Position numbers and translations under genes: made by a program
DNA from: Rathayibacter sp. VKM Ac-2754
GTDB lineage: Bacteria > Actinomycetota > Actinomycetes > Actinomycetales > Microbacteriaceae
Direction: 5' to 3'
Assembly (NCBI RefSeq): GCF_009807095.1
Contig: NZ_WUCC01000001.1
Span: 248,001 to 312,000, forward strand
DNA length: 64,000 nucleotides
Shown here: in pieces, positions 32,742 to 41,399 of the stretch
How positions within the stretch are numbered: position 1 is the first letter of the stretch
Layout: the number at the start of each line of letters is the position of its first letter
Notes under the pieces: generated by a model
The model's database searches: none
What the model saw: the letters and a program-made list of their open reading frames with translations, nothing else
What the model was told of the DNA's origin: nothing

Positions 32742-33573
32742 TCTCGACCTTCACGAACAGCTTCGACGAGGTCGGCCCCGCGTACACCCCGCGCAGCGGC
32801 GCGATGTCGTTGTAGTCGCGCCCGCGCCCGACGATCACGTGGCGGTCGCCGATGTCGATCAGGTTGGTCGGGTCGTAGCCGCGCCACGTCCCTCCGCAGA
32901 ACCACTCGACCCAGGCGTGCGACTCCCCCGTCACCGTCTCGCCGATCGGCGCGTTCGGCTTGGGGTGCAGGTAGCCCGACACGTAGCGCGCCGGGATGCC
33001 GACCGAGCGCAGCGCCCCGAGGACGATGTGGGTGATGTCCTGGCAGACGCCCTCGCGCGCGGTCCACGACTCCGTCGCCGTCGAGTGCACGCCCGTGACG
33101 CCCTGGCGGTACGTCATCTCGCGGCCGATCCGCTCGGCGATGCTCAGCGCCGCCTCGCAGGGGCCCGCCGCCTCATCGGCCAGCGCGTGCGCCAGCTCGA
33201 CGAGATCCTCCGGAGGCGCGGTGCGGGTGGTCTGCTTCGACTGCTCGACGTACTCGGTGAGGGTCTCGACCTGCTCGGCGAGCTGCTCCCAGCCGGAGGG
33301 GTGGTCCGGGTGCGCCTTCGGCCGCACCTCGACGAGCGAGGTCGCGGTGAGCGAGAGCTCCTGGTGCGCGTTCAGCACGTCGAACGAGGCGACCCTGGTG
33401 CCCCAGTAGTCGGTGTAGGTGTGCACCGAGGTGAGCGGGCGGATGTCGAGGTGCGACGACAGCACGAGCTGCCCGTCGGAGGAGGCGGGCAGCATCCGCG
33501 CCTCGTTGTAGGACGCGACGACGTCGCCCCGGTAGGTGAATCCCGTGGTGTGCGTGATGCGCAGCCTGCTCAC
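32725..33573 (-). CDS. transglutaminase-like cysteine protease family protein, 282 aa
   Basis: N-terminal Bact_transglu_N domain (THTTGFTYRGDVVASYNEARMLP in parts) and a C-terminal transglutaminase core with Cys177 in GVCQDITH, His219 in ESHAWVE and Asp234 in GYDPTN, so the catalytic triad is intact. GTG 33573 overlaps the stop of the alpha-E gene (GTGA). It is the last gene of the three-gene ATP-grasp/alpha-E/transglutaminase operon. These proteins co-occur widely and are suspected of making and processing a peptide or amide-linked product; that product is unknown. Confidence 0.92.
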   Translation of the reverse strand: MSRLRITHTTGFTYRGDVVASYNEARMLPASSDGQLVLSSHLDIRPLTSVHTYTDYWGTRVASFDVLNAHQELSLTATSLVEVRPKAHPDHPSGWEQLAEQVETLTEYVEQSKQTTRTAPPEDLVELAHALADEAAGPCEAALSIAERIGREMTYRQGVTGVHSTATESWTAREGVCQDITHIVLGALRSVGIPARYVSGYLHPKPNAPIGETVTGESHAWVEWFCGGTWRGYDPTNLIDIGDRHVIVGRGRDYNDIAPLRGVYAGPTSSKLFVKVEITREA

Positions 33574-34502
33574 AGCGCCTCCCCGATCCAGCTCGGCATG
33601 ACGTTGGTGGGGAAGTAGCGCTGGCGGATGGCCTCGGACGCGGCCGAGGTCGCCTCCTGCACGCTGTCCATGTGCCGCGGGAGGTCATCGAGGATGTCGG
33701 CGATCGGCCGGTACTCGAGCTCGCTCCGGATCTGGCCGAGCACCCGCTGGGCGTCGCCGGTGTGGCCGACGCGCCCGGTGCGCGGCTCGATGTCGCGCAT
33801 GCACATCTCGGCCCGCGAGACCGAGAAGAGGATCGACCGCGGGAAGAGGCGGTCGAGGAGGAGGAACTCCGCGGCGTTGCGCGCGCTCGGCACGCCGCGG
33901 TAGGTGCGCAGGTAGGCCTCGTAGGCGCCGCACGAGCGGAGGATCGTCGTCCACGACGGTCCGCTCGCCTCGGTCAGCGACCGGGTCGCGAGGAGCCTGG
34001 CCGTCATGTCGGCGCGCTCGATCGAGCGCCCGAGAGTGAAGAACTGCCACGCCTCGTCGCGCGAGGTCGCCGACTCGATGATGCCGACGGCGAGCGCCGA
34101 GCGCTCGCGCACCCAGCTGAAGAACTCCGACACCCGGTCGCCCGTGACGCGGCGCGGCATCCGGGTGCGGGTCGTGTTCAGGCACTCCCACAGCTCGGTC
34201 GACACGATCTCGCGAGCGCGGCGGGCGTTCTCGCGGGCGGCGCCGAGCGAGTAGGCGATGGAGGCGGGGTTCGTGCGGTCGATCGCGAGGATCGTGAGCA
34301 CATCGGCGCGGGTGATCTCGCTCATGTCGTCGGGAGGGGTCGACCCCATCACCGACAGGAGCGAGCGGCAGGCGGTGTCCTCGTCGATCCACGGGTCCTC
34401 GAGCAGGAGCTGGAGATGGACGTCGAGGATGCGCGCGGTGCCGTCCGAGCGCTCGATGTAGCGGCCGATCCAGAACAGCGACTCGGCGATCCGGGAGAGC
34501 AT
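33570..34502 (-). CDS. alpha-E domain protein, 310 aa
   Basis: All-helical protein with the alpha-E signature: MLSRIAESLFWIGRYIERSD at the N-terminus, GAARENARRAREIVSTELWE, RSIERADMTARLLATR and SVSRAEMCMRDIE. Repeated E-R pairs suggest a buried polar core. The family is known almost only from operons with circularly permuted ATP-grasp and transglutaminase proteins, as here. ATG 34502 overlaps the ATP-grasp stop by one base (TGATG). Biochemical role is unknown; a scaffold or accessory to the ATP-grasp enzyme is inference. Confidence 0.93.
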   Translation of the reverse strand: MLSRIAESLFWIGRYIERSDGTARILDVHLQLLLEDPWIDEDTACRSLLSVMGSTPPDDMSEITRADVLTILAIDRTNPASIAYSLGAARENARRAREIVSTELWECLNTTRTRMPRRVTGDRVSEFFSWVRERSALAVGIIESATSRDEAWQFFTLGRSIERADMTARLLATRSLTEASGPSWTTILRSCGAYEAYLRTYRGVPSARNAAEFLLLDRLFPRSILFSVSRAEMCMRDIEPRTGRVGHTGDAQRVLGQIRSELEYRPIADILDDLPRHMDSVQEATSAASEAIRQRYFPTNVMPSWIGEAL

Positions 34503-36163
34503 CAGGCGTCCTCCTCCGCCGAGCGACCCTGCTGCTGCTGCTGCTCCTGGTCGCTGTTGCCGGCGTCCTGCGGCGAGTGGTCGGGGGTGTGGTTGAGCGG
34601 GTAGACGATCGGGATCGAGCTCGTCACCGCGGCCTGCTCGGCGACGAGGCCCTGGATGTCGTGGGCGTCGCGGTCGGGGGTCTGCGACTCGAGGCCGACG
34701 ACCCAGGTGTCCTTCGATCCGCCGCCCTGCGACGAGTTGACGACGAGCTGCCCCTCCGGCAGCGCGACCCGGGTCAGCCCGCCCGGCAGCACCCAGATGT
34801 CGGTGCCGTCGTTGACGGCGAAGGGCCGCAGGTCGGCGTGCCGCGGGCGCATCCCGTCGTCGACGAGGGTGGGGATGGTCGAGAGCTGCACGACCGGCTG
34901 CGCGATCCAGCCGCGCGGATCGGCCTGGAGGCGCGAGCGCAGCTCGGCGAGCTCCTTCGCCGACGCATCGGGGCCGACGACGAGGCCCTTGCCGCCCGAG
35001 CCGTCGACCGGCTTCACGACCAGCTCGTCGAGGCGGTCGAGCACCTCCTCGAGCGCTCCCGGATCCTCCAGGCGCCAGGTGTCGACGTTCTTGATCACCG
35101 GATCCTCGGAGAGGTAGTAGCGGATGAGATCGGGCATGTAGGTGTAGACGAGCTTGTCGTCGGCGACGCCGTTGCCGACCGCGTTGGCGATCGTGACGTT
35201 GCCCAGCCGCGAGGCGAGCATGAGCCCCGGCGAGCCGAGCATCGAGTCGGCGCGGAACTGCAGCGGGTCGAGGAACTCGTCGTCGACCCGGCGGTAGATC
35301 ACGTCGACGCGGGTCGGGCCGGAGGTCGTCCGCATGAACACCTTGCCGCCGGTGCAGAACAGGTCGCGGCCCTCGACGAGCTCGACGCCCATCAGGCGGG
35401 CGAGCAGAGTGTGCTCGAAGTAGGCCGAGTTGTAGACGCCGGGAGTGAGCACGACCACTGTCGGGTCGTCGACGCCCTCGGGCGCGGAGGCGCGCAGGGC
35501 CTGGAGGAGCCGGTTGGGGTAGTCGCCGACCGGGCGCACCCGCATCGAGACGAACAGCTCGGGGAGCGTCTGCGCCATCACCCGGCGGTTCGAGATCACG
35601 TACGAGACGCCGGAGGGGACCCGTACGTTGTCCTCGAGCACGCGCCAGCCGCCGACCTCGTCGCGGATGAGGTCGATGCCCGACACCTGGATCCGCACGC
35701 CGTTGGCCGAGACGATGCCCGCGGCCTGGCGGTGGAAGTGGCTCGAGCTCGAGATGAGGCCGGCGGGGATCACTCCGTCCTTCACCGCGTTCTGCGGGCC
35801 GTAGACGTCGGCGAGGAACGCCTCGAGCGCGCGGACGCGCTGCTTGATTCCGCTCTGCACCTCGTTCCACTCGGCGCTCTCGATGACGCGCGGCACGGCG
35901 TCGAGCGGGAAGGGCCGCTCCTCCCCCGCGAAGTCGAAGGTCACGCCCTGCGCGAGATAGGAGGAGGCGAGTGCGTCGGTGCGTCCGCGCAGCTCCTCCT
36001 GGGTCATGCGGGCCAGTGAGGAGTAGATGTCGCGGTAGGCGTCGCGGACGCCGTCGGGGCCGCCGGCCGCCGCGACATCGGCGAACATCTCGTCCCAGGG
36101 TGGCGCGCCTGCGCGGCGCCGCTCGACCTTCTGGGACCCGTATCCGTCGAAGAGGTCACCCAT
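34502..36163 (-). CDS. circularly permuted type 2 ATP-grasp protein, 553 aa
   Basis: Family strings: GVTFDFAGEERPFPLDAVPRVI in parts, FLADVYGPQ, RVLEDNVRVPSGVSYVISNRR in parts, TPGVYNSAYFEH, YMPDLIRYYLSEDP, VVKPVDGSGGKGL (ATP loop, about 395) and WIAQPVVQLSTIP. The protein probably activates a carboxylate with ATP and joins it to an amine. ATG 36163 lies 6 nt after TAGAGT, so the operon is probably leaderless. The C-terminus carries a short polyglutamine tract (about 541-545) and an acidic tail, which is unusual. It leads the operon with alpha-E and transglutaminase genes. Confidence 0.93.
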   Translation of the reverse strand: MGDLFDGYGSQKVERRRAGAPPWDEMFADVAAAGGPDGVRDAYRDIYSSLARMTQEELRGRTDALASSYLAQGVTFDFAGEERPFPLDAVPRVIESAEWNEVQSGIKQRVRALEAFLADVYGPQNAVKDGVIPAGLISSSSHFHRQAAGIVSANGVRIQVSGIDLIRDEVGGWRVLEDNVRVPSGVSYVISNRRVMAQTLPELFVSMRVRPVGDYPNRLLQALRASAPEGVDDPTVVVLTPGVYNSAYFEHTLLARLMGVELVEGRDLFCTGGKVFMRTTSGPTRVDVIYRRVDDEFLDPLQFRADSMLGSPGLMLASRLGNVTIANAVGNGVADDKLVYTYMPDLIRYYLSEDPVIKNVDTWRLEDPGALEEVLDRLDELVVKPVDGSGGKGLVVGPDASAKELAELRSRLQADPRGWIAQPVVQLSTIPTLVDDGMRPRHADLRPFAVNDGTDIWVLPGGLTRVALPEGQLVVNSSQGGGSKDTWVVGLESQTPDRDAHDIQGLVAEQAAVTSSIPIVYPLNHTPDHSPQDAGNSDQEQQQQQGRSAEEDA

Positions 36164-36169
36164 GGCACG

Positions 36170-36175
36170 ACTCTA
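36170..36175 (-). promoter_or_regulatory. -10 box TAGAGT of the ATP-grasp operon
   Basis: On the minus strand TAGAGT is followed by 6 nt and ATG 36163, a leaderless arrangement. Confidence 0.5.
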
Positions 36176-36279
36176 GTGCGGGCCGTATTGCGGGGATGTT
36201 TCGGGGGTCGGGAGCAGGACCACCAGACCGGTGCGCCCGTGGGAATAGATCGGACGCGGGATGGTTGGATGGTGATGTA

Positions 36280-36293
36280 CATGCAAACGCATG
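36280..36293 (+). promoter_or_regulatory. CATGCAAACGCATG palindrome upstream of the LLM duo, possible operator
   Basis: Five-base arms CATGC and GCATG flank AAAC, 45 nt before the LLM start, in a gap of 174 nt shared with the divergent ATP-grasp operon. The AT-rich core stands out in this GC-rich region. Which regulator binds is unknown. Confidence 0.4.
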
Positions 36294-36337
36294 GAAAAGG
36301 TCTCGCCAGGACGGGGCCAGGAGAGAAGGAGCGCCTG

Positions 36338-37432
36338 ATGCAGTTCGGCATCTTCACGGTCAGCGACATCACCACCGACCCCACGAACGGGCAGACCCCG
36401 ACCGAGTCGGAGAAGATCGCGGCCACCCTCGCGATCGCCGACAAGGCCGAGGAGATCGGCCTCGACGTCTTCGCCCTCGGCGAGCACCACAACCCGCCGT
36501 TCTGGTCGTCCTCACCGACGACCACCCTCGCCTACATCGCCGCGCGCACGGAGCGCCTCCTCCTCACCACCGCGATGGCCCTCATCACCACCAACGACCC
36601 GGTGAAGCTCGCCGAGGACTACGCGATGCTCCAGCACCTCTCGGGCGGTCGCGTCGACCTCATGCTCGGCCGCGGCAACACCGGCCCCGTCTACCCGTGG
36701 TTCGGCAAGGACATCCGCCGCGGGATCGAGCTGACGATCGAGAACTACGACCTGCTGCACCGCCTCTGGACCGAGGAGTTCGTCGACTGGGAGGGCCAGT
36801 TCCGCACTCCGCTGCAGGGCTTCCAGTCGACCCCGCGCCCGCTCGACGGCATCGCCCCGTTCGTCTGGCACGGCTCGATCCGCTCGCCCCAGATCGCCGA
36901 GCAGGCCGCGTACTACGGTGACGGCTTCTTCGCGAACCACATCTTCTGGCCCGCCTCGCACACCCAGAAGATGGTGCAGCTCTACCGCGAGCGCTTCGAG
37001 CACTACGGCCACGGCAGCGCCGACCAGGCGATCGTCGGCCTCGGCGGGCAGATCTTCATGGCGAAGAACTCGCAGGATGCCGTGAAGCAGTTCCGCCCGT
37101 ACTTCGACAACGCCCCGGTCTACGGCCACGGACCCTCGCTCGAGGACTTCACCGAGCAGACCCCGCTGACCGTCGGCTCGCCGCAGCAGATCATCGACCG
37201 CACCCTCGGCTTCCGCGAGTACGTCGGCGACTACCAGCGCCAGCTGTTCCTCATCGACCACGCGGGCCTGCCGCTGAAGACGGTGCTCGAGCAGATGGAC
37301 ATGCTCGGCGAGATCCTGCCGGCGCTGCGCGCGGGCTTCGCCGAGGGACGCCCTGCGCACGTGCCGGACGCCCCCACCCACACCTCGCTCGTCGCCGCCC
37401 GCGACCAGAAGCCCGTCGCCGTCAACGCCTAG
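36338..37432 (+). CDS. LLM flavin-dependent oxidoreductase, CE1758-type, 364 aa
   Basis: Luciferase-like barrel with MQFGIFTVSDITTDP, LGEHHNPPFWSSSP, LGRGNTGPVYPWFGKDIRRG and HGSIRSPQIAEQAAYYGDGFFANHI in parts. This matches the actinobacterial CE1758 family, which is always paired with a CE1759-type FMN reductase, the next gene here. It should use reduced FMN and oxygen to oxidise an unknown substrate. ATG 36338 follows AGAAGGAG. The ten-base gap to the reductase gene indicates co-translation. Confidence 0.9.
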   Translation: MQFGIFTVSDITTDPTNGQTPTESEKIAATLAIADKAEEIGLDVFALGEHHNPPFWSSSPTTTLAYIAARTERLLLTTAMALITTNDPVKLAEDYAMLQHLSGGRVDLMLGRGNTGPVYPWFGKDIRRGIELTIENYDLLHRLWTEEFVDWEGQFRTPLQGFQSTPRPLDGIAPFVWHGSIRSPQIAEQAAYYGDGFFANHIFWPASHTQKMVQLYRERFEHYGHGSADQAIVGLGGQIFMAKNSQDAVKQFRPYFDNAPVYGHGPSLEDFTEQTPLTVGSPQQIIDRTLGFREYVGDYQRQLFLIDHAGLPLKTVLEQMDMLGEILPALRAGFAEGRPAHVPDAPTHTSLVAARDQKPVAVNA

Positions 37433-37442
37433 GAGACGCCCC

Positions 37443-38066
37443 ATGGACACCCGCCGCCTCACCGTCCTCTCGGCCGGCCTCAGCCAGCCGTCCTCCACCC
37501 GCCTGCTCGCCGACCGCCTCGGCGACGCGACCGAGGCCGCGCTCGCCGAGCAGGGCTTCGCCGTCGAGCGGAGCGTGATCGAGCTGCGCGACCTCGCGCA
37601 CGACGTCACGAACAACCTCCTGACCGGCTTCGCGAGCCCCGCCCTGCAGACCGCGCTCGACGCGGTCGCCGGCGCCGACGGCCTCATCGCCGTGACGCCG
37701 ATCTTCACCACCAGCTACAGCGGCCTCTTCAAGTCGTTCGTCGACGTGCTCGACACGGAGGCGCTCCGCTCGCTCCCCGTGCTCCTCGCGGCGACCGGCG
37801 GGTCGCCCCGTCACTCGCTCGCGATCGACTACGCGATGCGACCGCTGTTCAGCTACCTGCACGCCGCTCCCCTGTCGACCTCCGTCTTCGCGGCCACCGA
37901 CGACTGGGGCGGCGCGACCGAGGACGGCAGGGCGCTCCCCTCCCGCATCGAGCGCGCCGGCCGCGAGCTGGCCGACGAGGCCGCCCGCTCGACCCGCTCG
38001 GGCGCGGTGCGCGACCCTTGGGCGCTCGACGGCGACTTCGAGGGGCTGCTGGGCAAGCGCGGCTGA
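37443..38066 (+). CDS. LLM-partnered NADPH:FMN reductase, CE1759-type, 207 aa
   Basis: Flavodoxin-like fold: LTVLSAGLSQPSSTRLLADRL in parts binds FMN phosphate, followed by GADGLIAVTPIFTTSYSGLFKSF, PVLLAATGGSPRHSLAIDYAMRPLFSYL in parts. This matches the CE1759 family of reductases that supply reduced FMN to the adjacent luciferase-like enzyme. ATG 37443 follows AGGAG. It closes the two-gene operon; a GC palindrome at 38111-38130 lies downstream. Confidence 0.92.
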   Translation: MDTRRLTVLSAGLSQPSSTRLLADRLGDATEAALAEQGFAVERSVIELRDLAHDVTNNLLTGFASPALQTALDAVAGADGLIAVTPIFTTSYSGLFKSFVDVLDTEALRSLPVLLAATGGSPRHSLAIDYAMRPLFSYLHAAPLSTSVFAATDDWGGATEDGRALPSRIERAGRELADEAARSTRSGAVRDPWALDGDFEGLLGKRG

Positions 38067-38110
38067 CCGGCCGCTTCTCTCACAGGAACCGGCATTCGTC
38101 CAGTACCGGT

Positions 38111-38130
38111 GCCCGGGCGCTCGCCCGGGC
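38111..38130. terminator. GC palindrome between the LLM duo and sugar ABC genes
   Basis: GCCCGGGCG and CGCCCGGGC pair perfectly around CT. It is 45 nt after the reductase stop and 50 nt before the next start, so it could be a terminator for the first or an operator for the second. Confidence 0.45.
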
Positions 38131-38179
38131 TAGCCTCCCTCCCGGGGAGCCCGCCGTGGCCCCCGGAGGGGAGGCCTTC

Positions 38180-39520
38180 GTGGTCCGCAACAGCACCGGT
38201 GCCGACAGATCCGTCTTCGAGCGGGCCGTTCTCGATCGGCGCCGGTTCCTCGGCGCCCTGGGCGTCGCCGCCTCCGTGCCCGTGCTCGCCTCCTGCGGCT
38301 TCGCGCCGGCCGGCCCGCAGGCCAGCGCCGACAGCGGCACCCTCACCTTCACCACCTGGGGCACGGACGCCGAGCTCGCCGGGTTCCAGCGCGCGATCGA
38401 CCGCTTCCAGGAGGCCAACTCCGGCGCCACGGTCACGCTGAACGCCGTGCCCTACGAGCAGATGTTCACGAACATCGACGCGCAGCTGCAGGCCGGCAAC
38501 CCGCCCGACGTCTTCCGCGTGCCGTACTACACCTTCGGCAGCTACGCCGGGCGCGACCAGCTGCTCGATCTCACCCCGCACCTCGAAGCCGACGTCGCCG
38601 ACCGCTTCACCGACGCGGCCTGGGCCGCGGTGCAGAGCAACGGCAGCCCGTTCGGGGTGCCGCACCACACCGACACGTCGCTCATCCTCTACAACACCGA
38701 GGCGCTGGCCACCGCGGGCATCACCGACTTCCCGTCCTCGCCGGAGGAGGCGTGGACCTGGGAGGAGTTCTCCGAGGTCGGCGCGAAGCTCCGCGCCTCG
38801 CTGCCCGCCGAGCGCTATCCGTTCGCCTACAACTGGCAGGGCAACGGGGTCACCCGCTGGCTGAGCCTGCTGTTCCAGGCCGACGGCCGGTTCCTGACCG
38901 AGGACCTCTCGGGGCCCGCCATCGACAGCGCGGCGGGACGCGCGGCCATCGACTTCAGCCGCAGCTTCTTCACCGACGGGCTGGTCCCGCCGAGCAGCTC
39001 GATCCAGGCGACGACCTACGCGAGCGACCTCTGGTACTCGCAGACGACCGCGATGACCTTCGCGGGCGCCTTCCTCGTCCCCGACGCCGACGCGACCCTC
39101 GACTTCGAGTGGGGCGCGACGTACTCGCCGCGCAACGTGCGCGGCGGCGGCGACTTCGGCGGCAACGCCCTCGTCGCCACCAAGGCGACGGCGCAGCCCG
39201 AGCTGGCCGCCGCGTTCCTGGCGTTCGTGACCGAGGAGGAGGCGATGAGCGACTTCTGCGCCGGCGCCTCGCTGCTGCCCACCCGCCGCGACCTCACCGA
39301 GTCGGGCATCGAGTTCGAGGTGCGCCCCGAGCTGGCAGAGGTGTTCCTCGGTCAGGCGGGCACCGTCCAGGCCTCCGACTCGGCCCAGGTCGCCTCGCCC
39401 GACATGGCGGCGATCATCGCGGTGCTCAAGGAGCAGCTCGAGGCCGCCTTCGTCGGCGGGCAGAGCACGGAGGACACCATCGCGAAGCTCACGGCCGGCA
39501 TCGCGGCCGCCACCCAGTGA
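38180..39520 (+). CDS. sugar ABC transporter substrate-binding lipoprotein, 446 aa
   Basis: The N-terminus has RRRFLGALGVAASVPVLASC, joining a twin-arginine motif to a lipobox, so export by Tat followed by lipid anchoring is likely. The rest is an extracellular solute-binding protein family 1 fold (TLTFTTWGTDAELAGFQRAI, DVFRVPYY, FGGNALVATKAT). GTG 38180 is preceded by a very strong GGAGGGGAGG site. Two permease genes follow with overlapping stops. The ligand is probably a mono- or oligosaccharide, which I cannot specify. Confidence 0.9.
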   Translation: MVRNSTGADRSVFERAVLDRRRFLGALGVAASVPVLASCGFAPAGPQASADSGTLTFTTWGTDAELAGFQRAIDRFQEANSGATVTLNAVPYEQMFTNIDAQLQAGNPPDVFRVPYYTFGSYAGRDQLLDLTPHLEADVADRFTDAAWAAVQSNGSPFGVPHHTDTSLILYNTEALATAGITDFPSSPEEAWTWEEFSEVGAKLRASLPAERYPFAYNWQGNGVTRWLSLLFQADGRFLTEDLSGPAIDSAAGRAAIDFSRSFFTDGLVPPSSSIQATTYASDLWYSQTTAMTFAGAFLVPDADATLDFEWGATYSPRNVRGGGDFGGNALVATKATAQPELAAAFLAFVTEEEAMSDFCAGASLLPTRRDLTESGIEFEVRPELAEVFLGQAGTVQASDSAQVASPDMAAIIAVLKEQLEAAFVGGQSTEDTIAKLTAGIAAATQ

Positions 39521-40443
39521 GCATCGCCCCACCGGCGCCGGTCTCCGCTCCGCCCCGGCGCCGCTCGGGAGCACCGGCGGCGCGCGAGACCGCCGCCGCC
39601 TACGCGTTCCTCGCGCCGAACCTCCTGATGCTGGGGCTGTTCGTGTTCGTGCCGCTGGGCGGCGCGTTCCTGATCAGCTTCCAGAGCACGAACGGATTCG
39701 GCGACGGCGTCTTCATCGGGCTCGACAACTACGCACGGCTGCTCTCGGATCCGCTGTTCTGGCGCTCGACGCTCAACACAGCGCTGTTCACGCTGATCGT
39801 GACTCCGCTGTCGATGGCGCTCGGGCTGGGCGCGGCGGTACTGCTGAACTCGGTGCTGCCGGCGCGAGCGGTGTTCCGGTCGATCCTGATCCTGCCGATG
39901 GCGGTGTCGGGCGTCGCGACGGCGCTGATGGGCGTGCTGATCTTCGACGAGAACAGCGGAGTCCTCGACGGGCTGCTGCAGACCGTCGGCCTGCCGCGGA
40001 TCGCGTGGCAGTCGGGCGGCGCCGCGGCGTTCGCCTCGGTCGTCCTGGTCACCCTGTGGTGGCGCATGGGCTTCAACATGCTGATCTACCTGGCGGGGCT
40101 GCAGGGCGTGAACCCGGCGCTGTACGAGGCCGCCCGCCTCGACGGGGCGAACGGCTGGCAGCAGTTCCGGCACATCACGGTGCCGATGGTCGGCCCCTCG
40201 ACGTTCTTCCTGCTGATCCTCAACGTCATCTACTCGTTCCAGGTGTTCGACATCGTCTTCGTGCTGACCGGCGGCGGGCCGCAGAACGCCACCTCGGTGC
40301 TGGTGACCTACGCCTACGACACCGGATTCGTCACGCGCGACCAGGGCTACGCGGCGGCGATCGGCATCGTGCTGCTCGTGGTCACGATGATCTTCACCGC
40401 CGTGCAGTGGCGCACCAACCGCAGCAGGGACCTCGTCGAATGA
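39517..40443 (+). CDS. sugar ABC transporter permease (MalF-like), 308 aa
   Basis: Six membrane segments, PNLLMLGLFVFVPLGGAFLIS at the first, and the EAA loop YEAARLDGANGWQQFRHITVP that contacts the ATPase. This is the MalF/UgpA-type subunit. GTG 39517 overlaps the binding-protein stop (GTGA). No sugar-specific regulator adjoins the operon. Confidence 0.92.
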   Translation: MSIAPPAPVSAPPRRRSGAPAARETAAAYAFLAPNLLMLGLFVFVPLGGAFLISFQSTNGFGDGVFIGLDNYARLLSDPLFWRSTLNTALFTLIVTPLSMALGLGAAVLLNSVLPARAVFRSILILPMAVSGVATALMGVLIFDENSGVLDGLLQTVGLPRIAWQSGGAAAFASVVLVTLWWRMGFNMLIYLAGLQGVNPALYEAARLDGANGWQQFRHITVPMVGPSTFFLLILNVIYSFQVFDIVFVLTGGGPQNATSVLVTYAYDTGFVTRDQGYAAAIGIVLLVVTMIFTAVQWRTNRSRDLVE

Positions 40444-41264
40444 GCACCGCCTCGCGCAGCACGCGCTTCCTCCGGCTGGTCCTCGCGATCGTGGTGTCGC
40501 TGGTCATCCTCTTCCCGCTCTACTGGATGGTCGTCGTCGCGTTCTCGTCGCGGGCCGAGCTGCTCGGCGGGACCCTGCGCCTCTGGCCGCGGGAGCTGAC
40601 GCTCGTCAACTTCGACCGCGTCTTCTCGTCGTTCCCGGTGGCGACCTGGTTCGGCAACTCCCTCGCGATCAGCCTCGTGACGGCGCTGATCACCGTCGCG
40701 ATCAACCTGCTCGGCGGCTACGCCTTCGCGCAGCTGCGGTTCCGCGGCTCCGGGGCGCTCTTCCTGCTCGCGCTGTCGACGCTGACCCTGCCGGTGCAGG
40801 TGATCATGGTCGCGCTGTTCCGGCTCGTGACCGACCTCGGGCTCTACGGGAGCTACTGGGCGGTGATCCTGCCGACGGCGGCGTCGGCGTTCGGGCTGTT
40901 CCTGGCGCGGCAGTTCATCCTCGCGATCCCCCGCGATCTGATCGAGGCGGCACGGATCGACGGCGCGGGGCACTTCCGCGTCTTCACCCGCATCGTGCTG
41001 CCGCTCTCGAAGCCGCTGATCGCCGTGCTGTTCTTCATGACGCTGCTCGGCTCGTGGAACGACTTCGCCTGGCCGCTGATCGCGCTGAAGGAGAACGTGC
41101 TGTTCACCCTCCCGATCGGGCTGCTGTTCCTCCAGGGCCAGTTCGGCAGCGACTACGGGGCGACGATGGCGTTCGCACTCGTGAACGTGGCGCCGATGGT
41201 CATCCTCTTCCTGGTCTTCCAGCGCTACTTCGTGCAGGGGTTCGCGCGCAGCGGACTGCGCTGA
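40440..41264 (+). CDS. sugar ABC transporter permease (MalG-like), 274 aa
   Basis: Six membrane segments with FPLYWMVVVAFSS at the first and the EAA loop IEAARIDGAGHFRVFTRIVLP (in parts about 170-190). ATG 40440 overlaps the previous stop (ATGA). The operon ends here without an ATP-binding subunit, so it must share an MsiK/MalK-type ATPase encoded elsewhere, as is common for actinobacterial carbohydrate importers. Confidence 0.92.
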   Translation: MSTASRSTRFLRLVLAIVVSLVILFPLYWMVVVAFSSRAELLGGTLRLWPRELTLVNFDRVFSSFPVATWFGNSLAISLVTALITVAINLLGGYAFAQLRFRGSGALFLLALSTLTLPVQVIMVALFRLVTDLGLYGSYWAVILPTAASAFGLFLARQFILAIPRDLIEAARIDGAGHFRVFTRIVLPLSKPLIAVLFFMTLLGSWNDFAWPLIALKENVLFTLPIGLLFLQGQFGSDYGATMAFALVNVAPMVILFLVFQRYFVQGFARSGLR

Positions 41265-41399
41265 GAGCACCCCGGCTGGCCACTCTTGTCAAGACCCGAC
41301 CTGTGACTCCACAGGAAAGGGTGCGCGCGGTACCGTCTACCACAGGCGCCCCTGTCGGGGCGTCCCGTGACGGGTTGTCCAGCGAGAGGCGAGGTCGTC

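Noticed and set aside
34530-34560. CTG-type trinucleotide run as a phase-variable microsatellite
   Set aside because: Only about five imperfect units, in frame in the ATP-grasp gene; length change would only alter the Gln tract.
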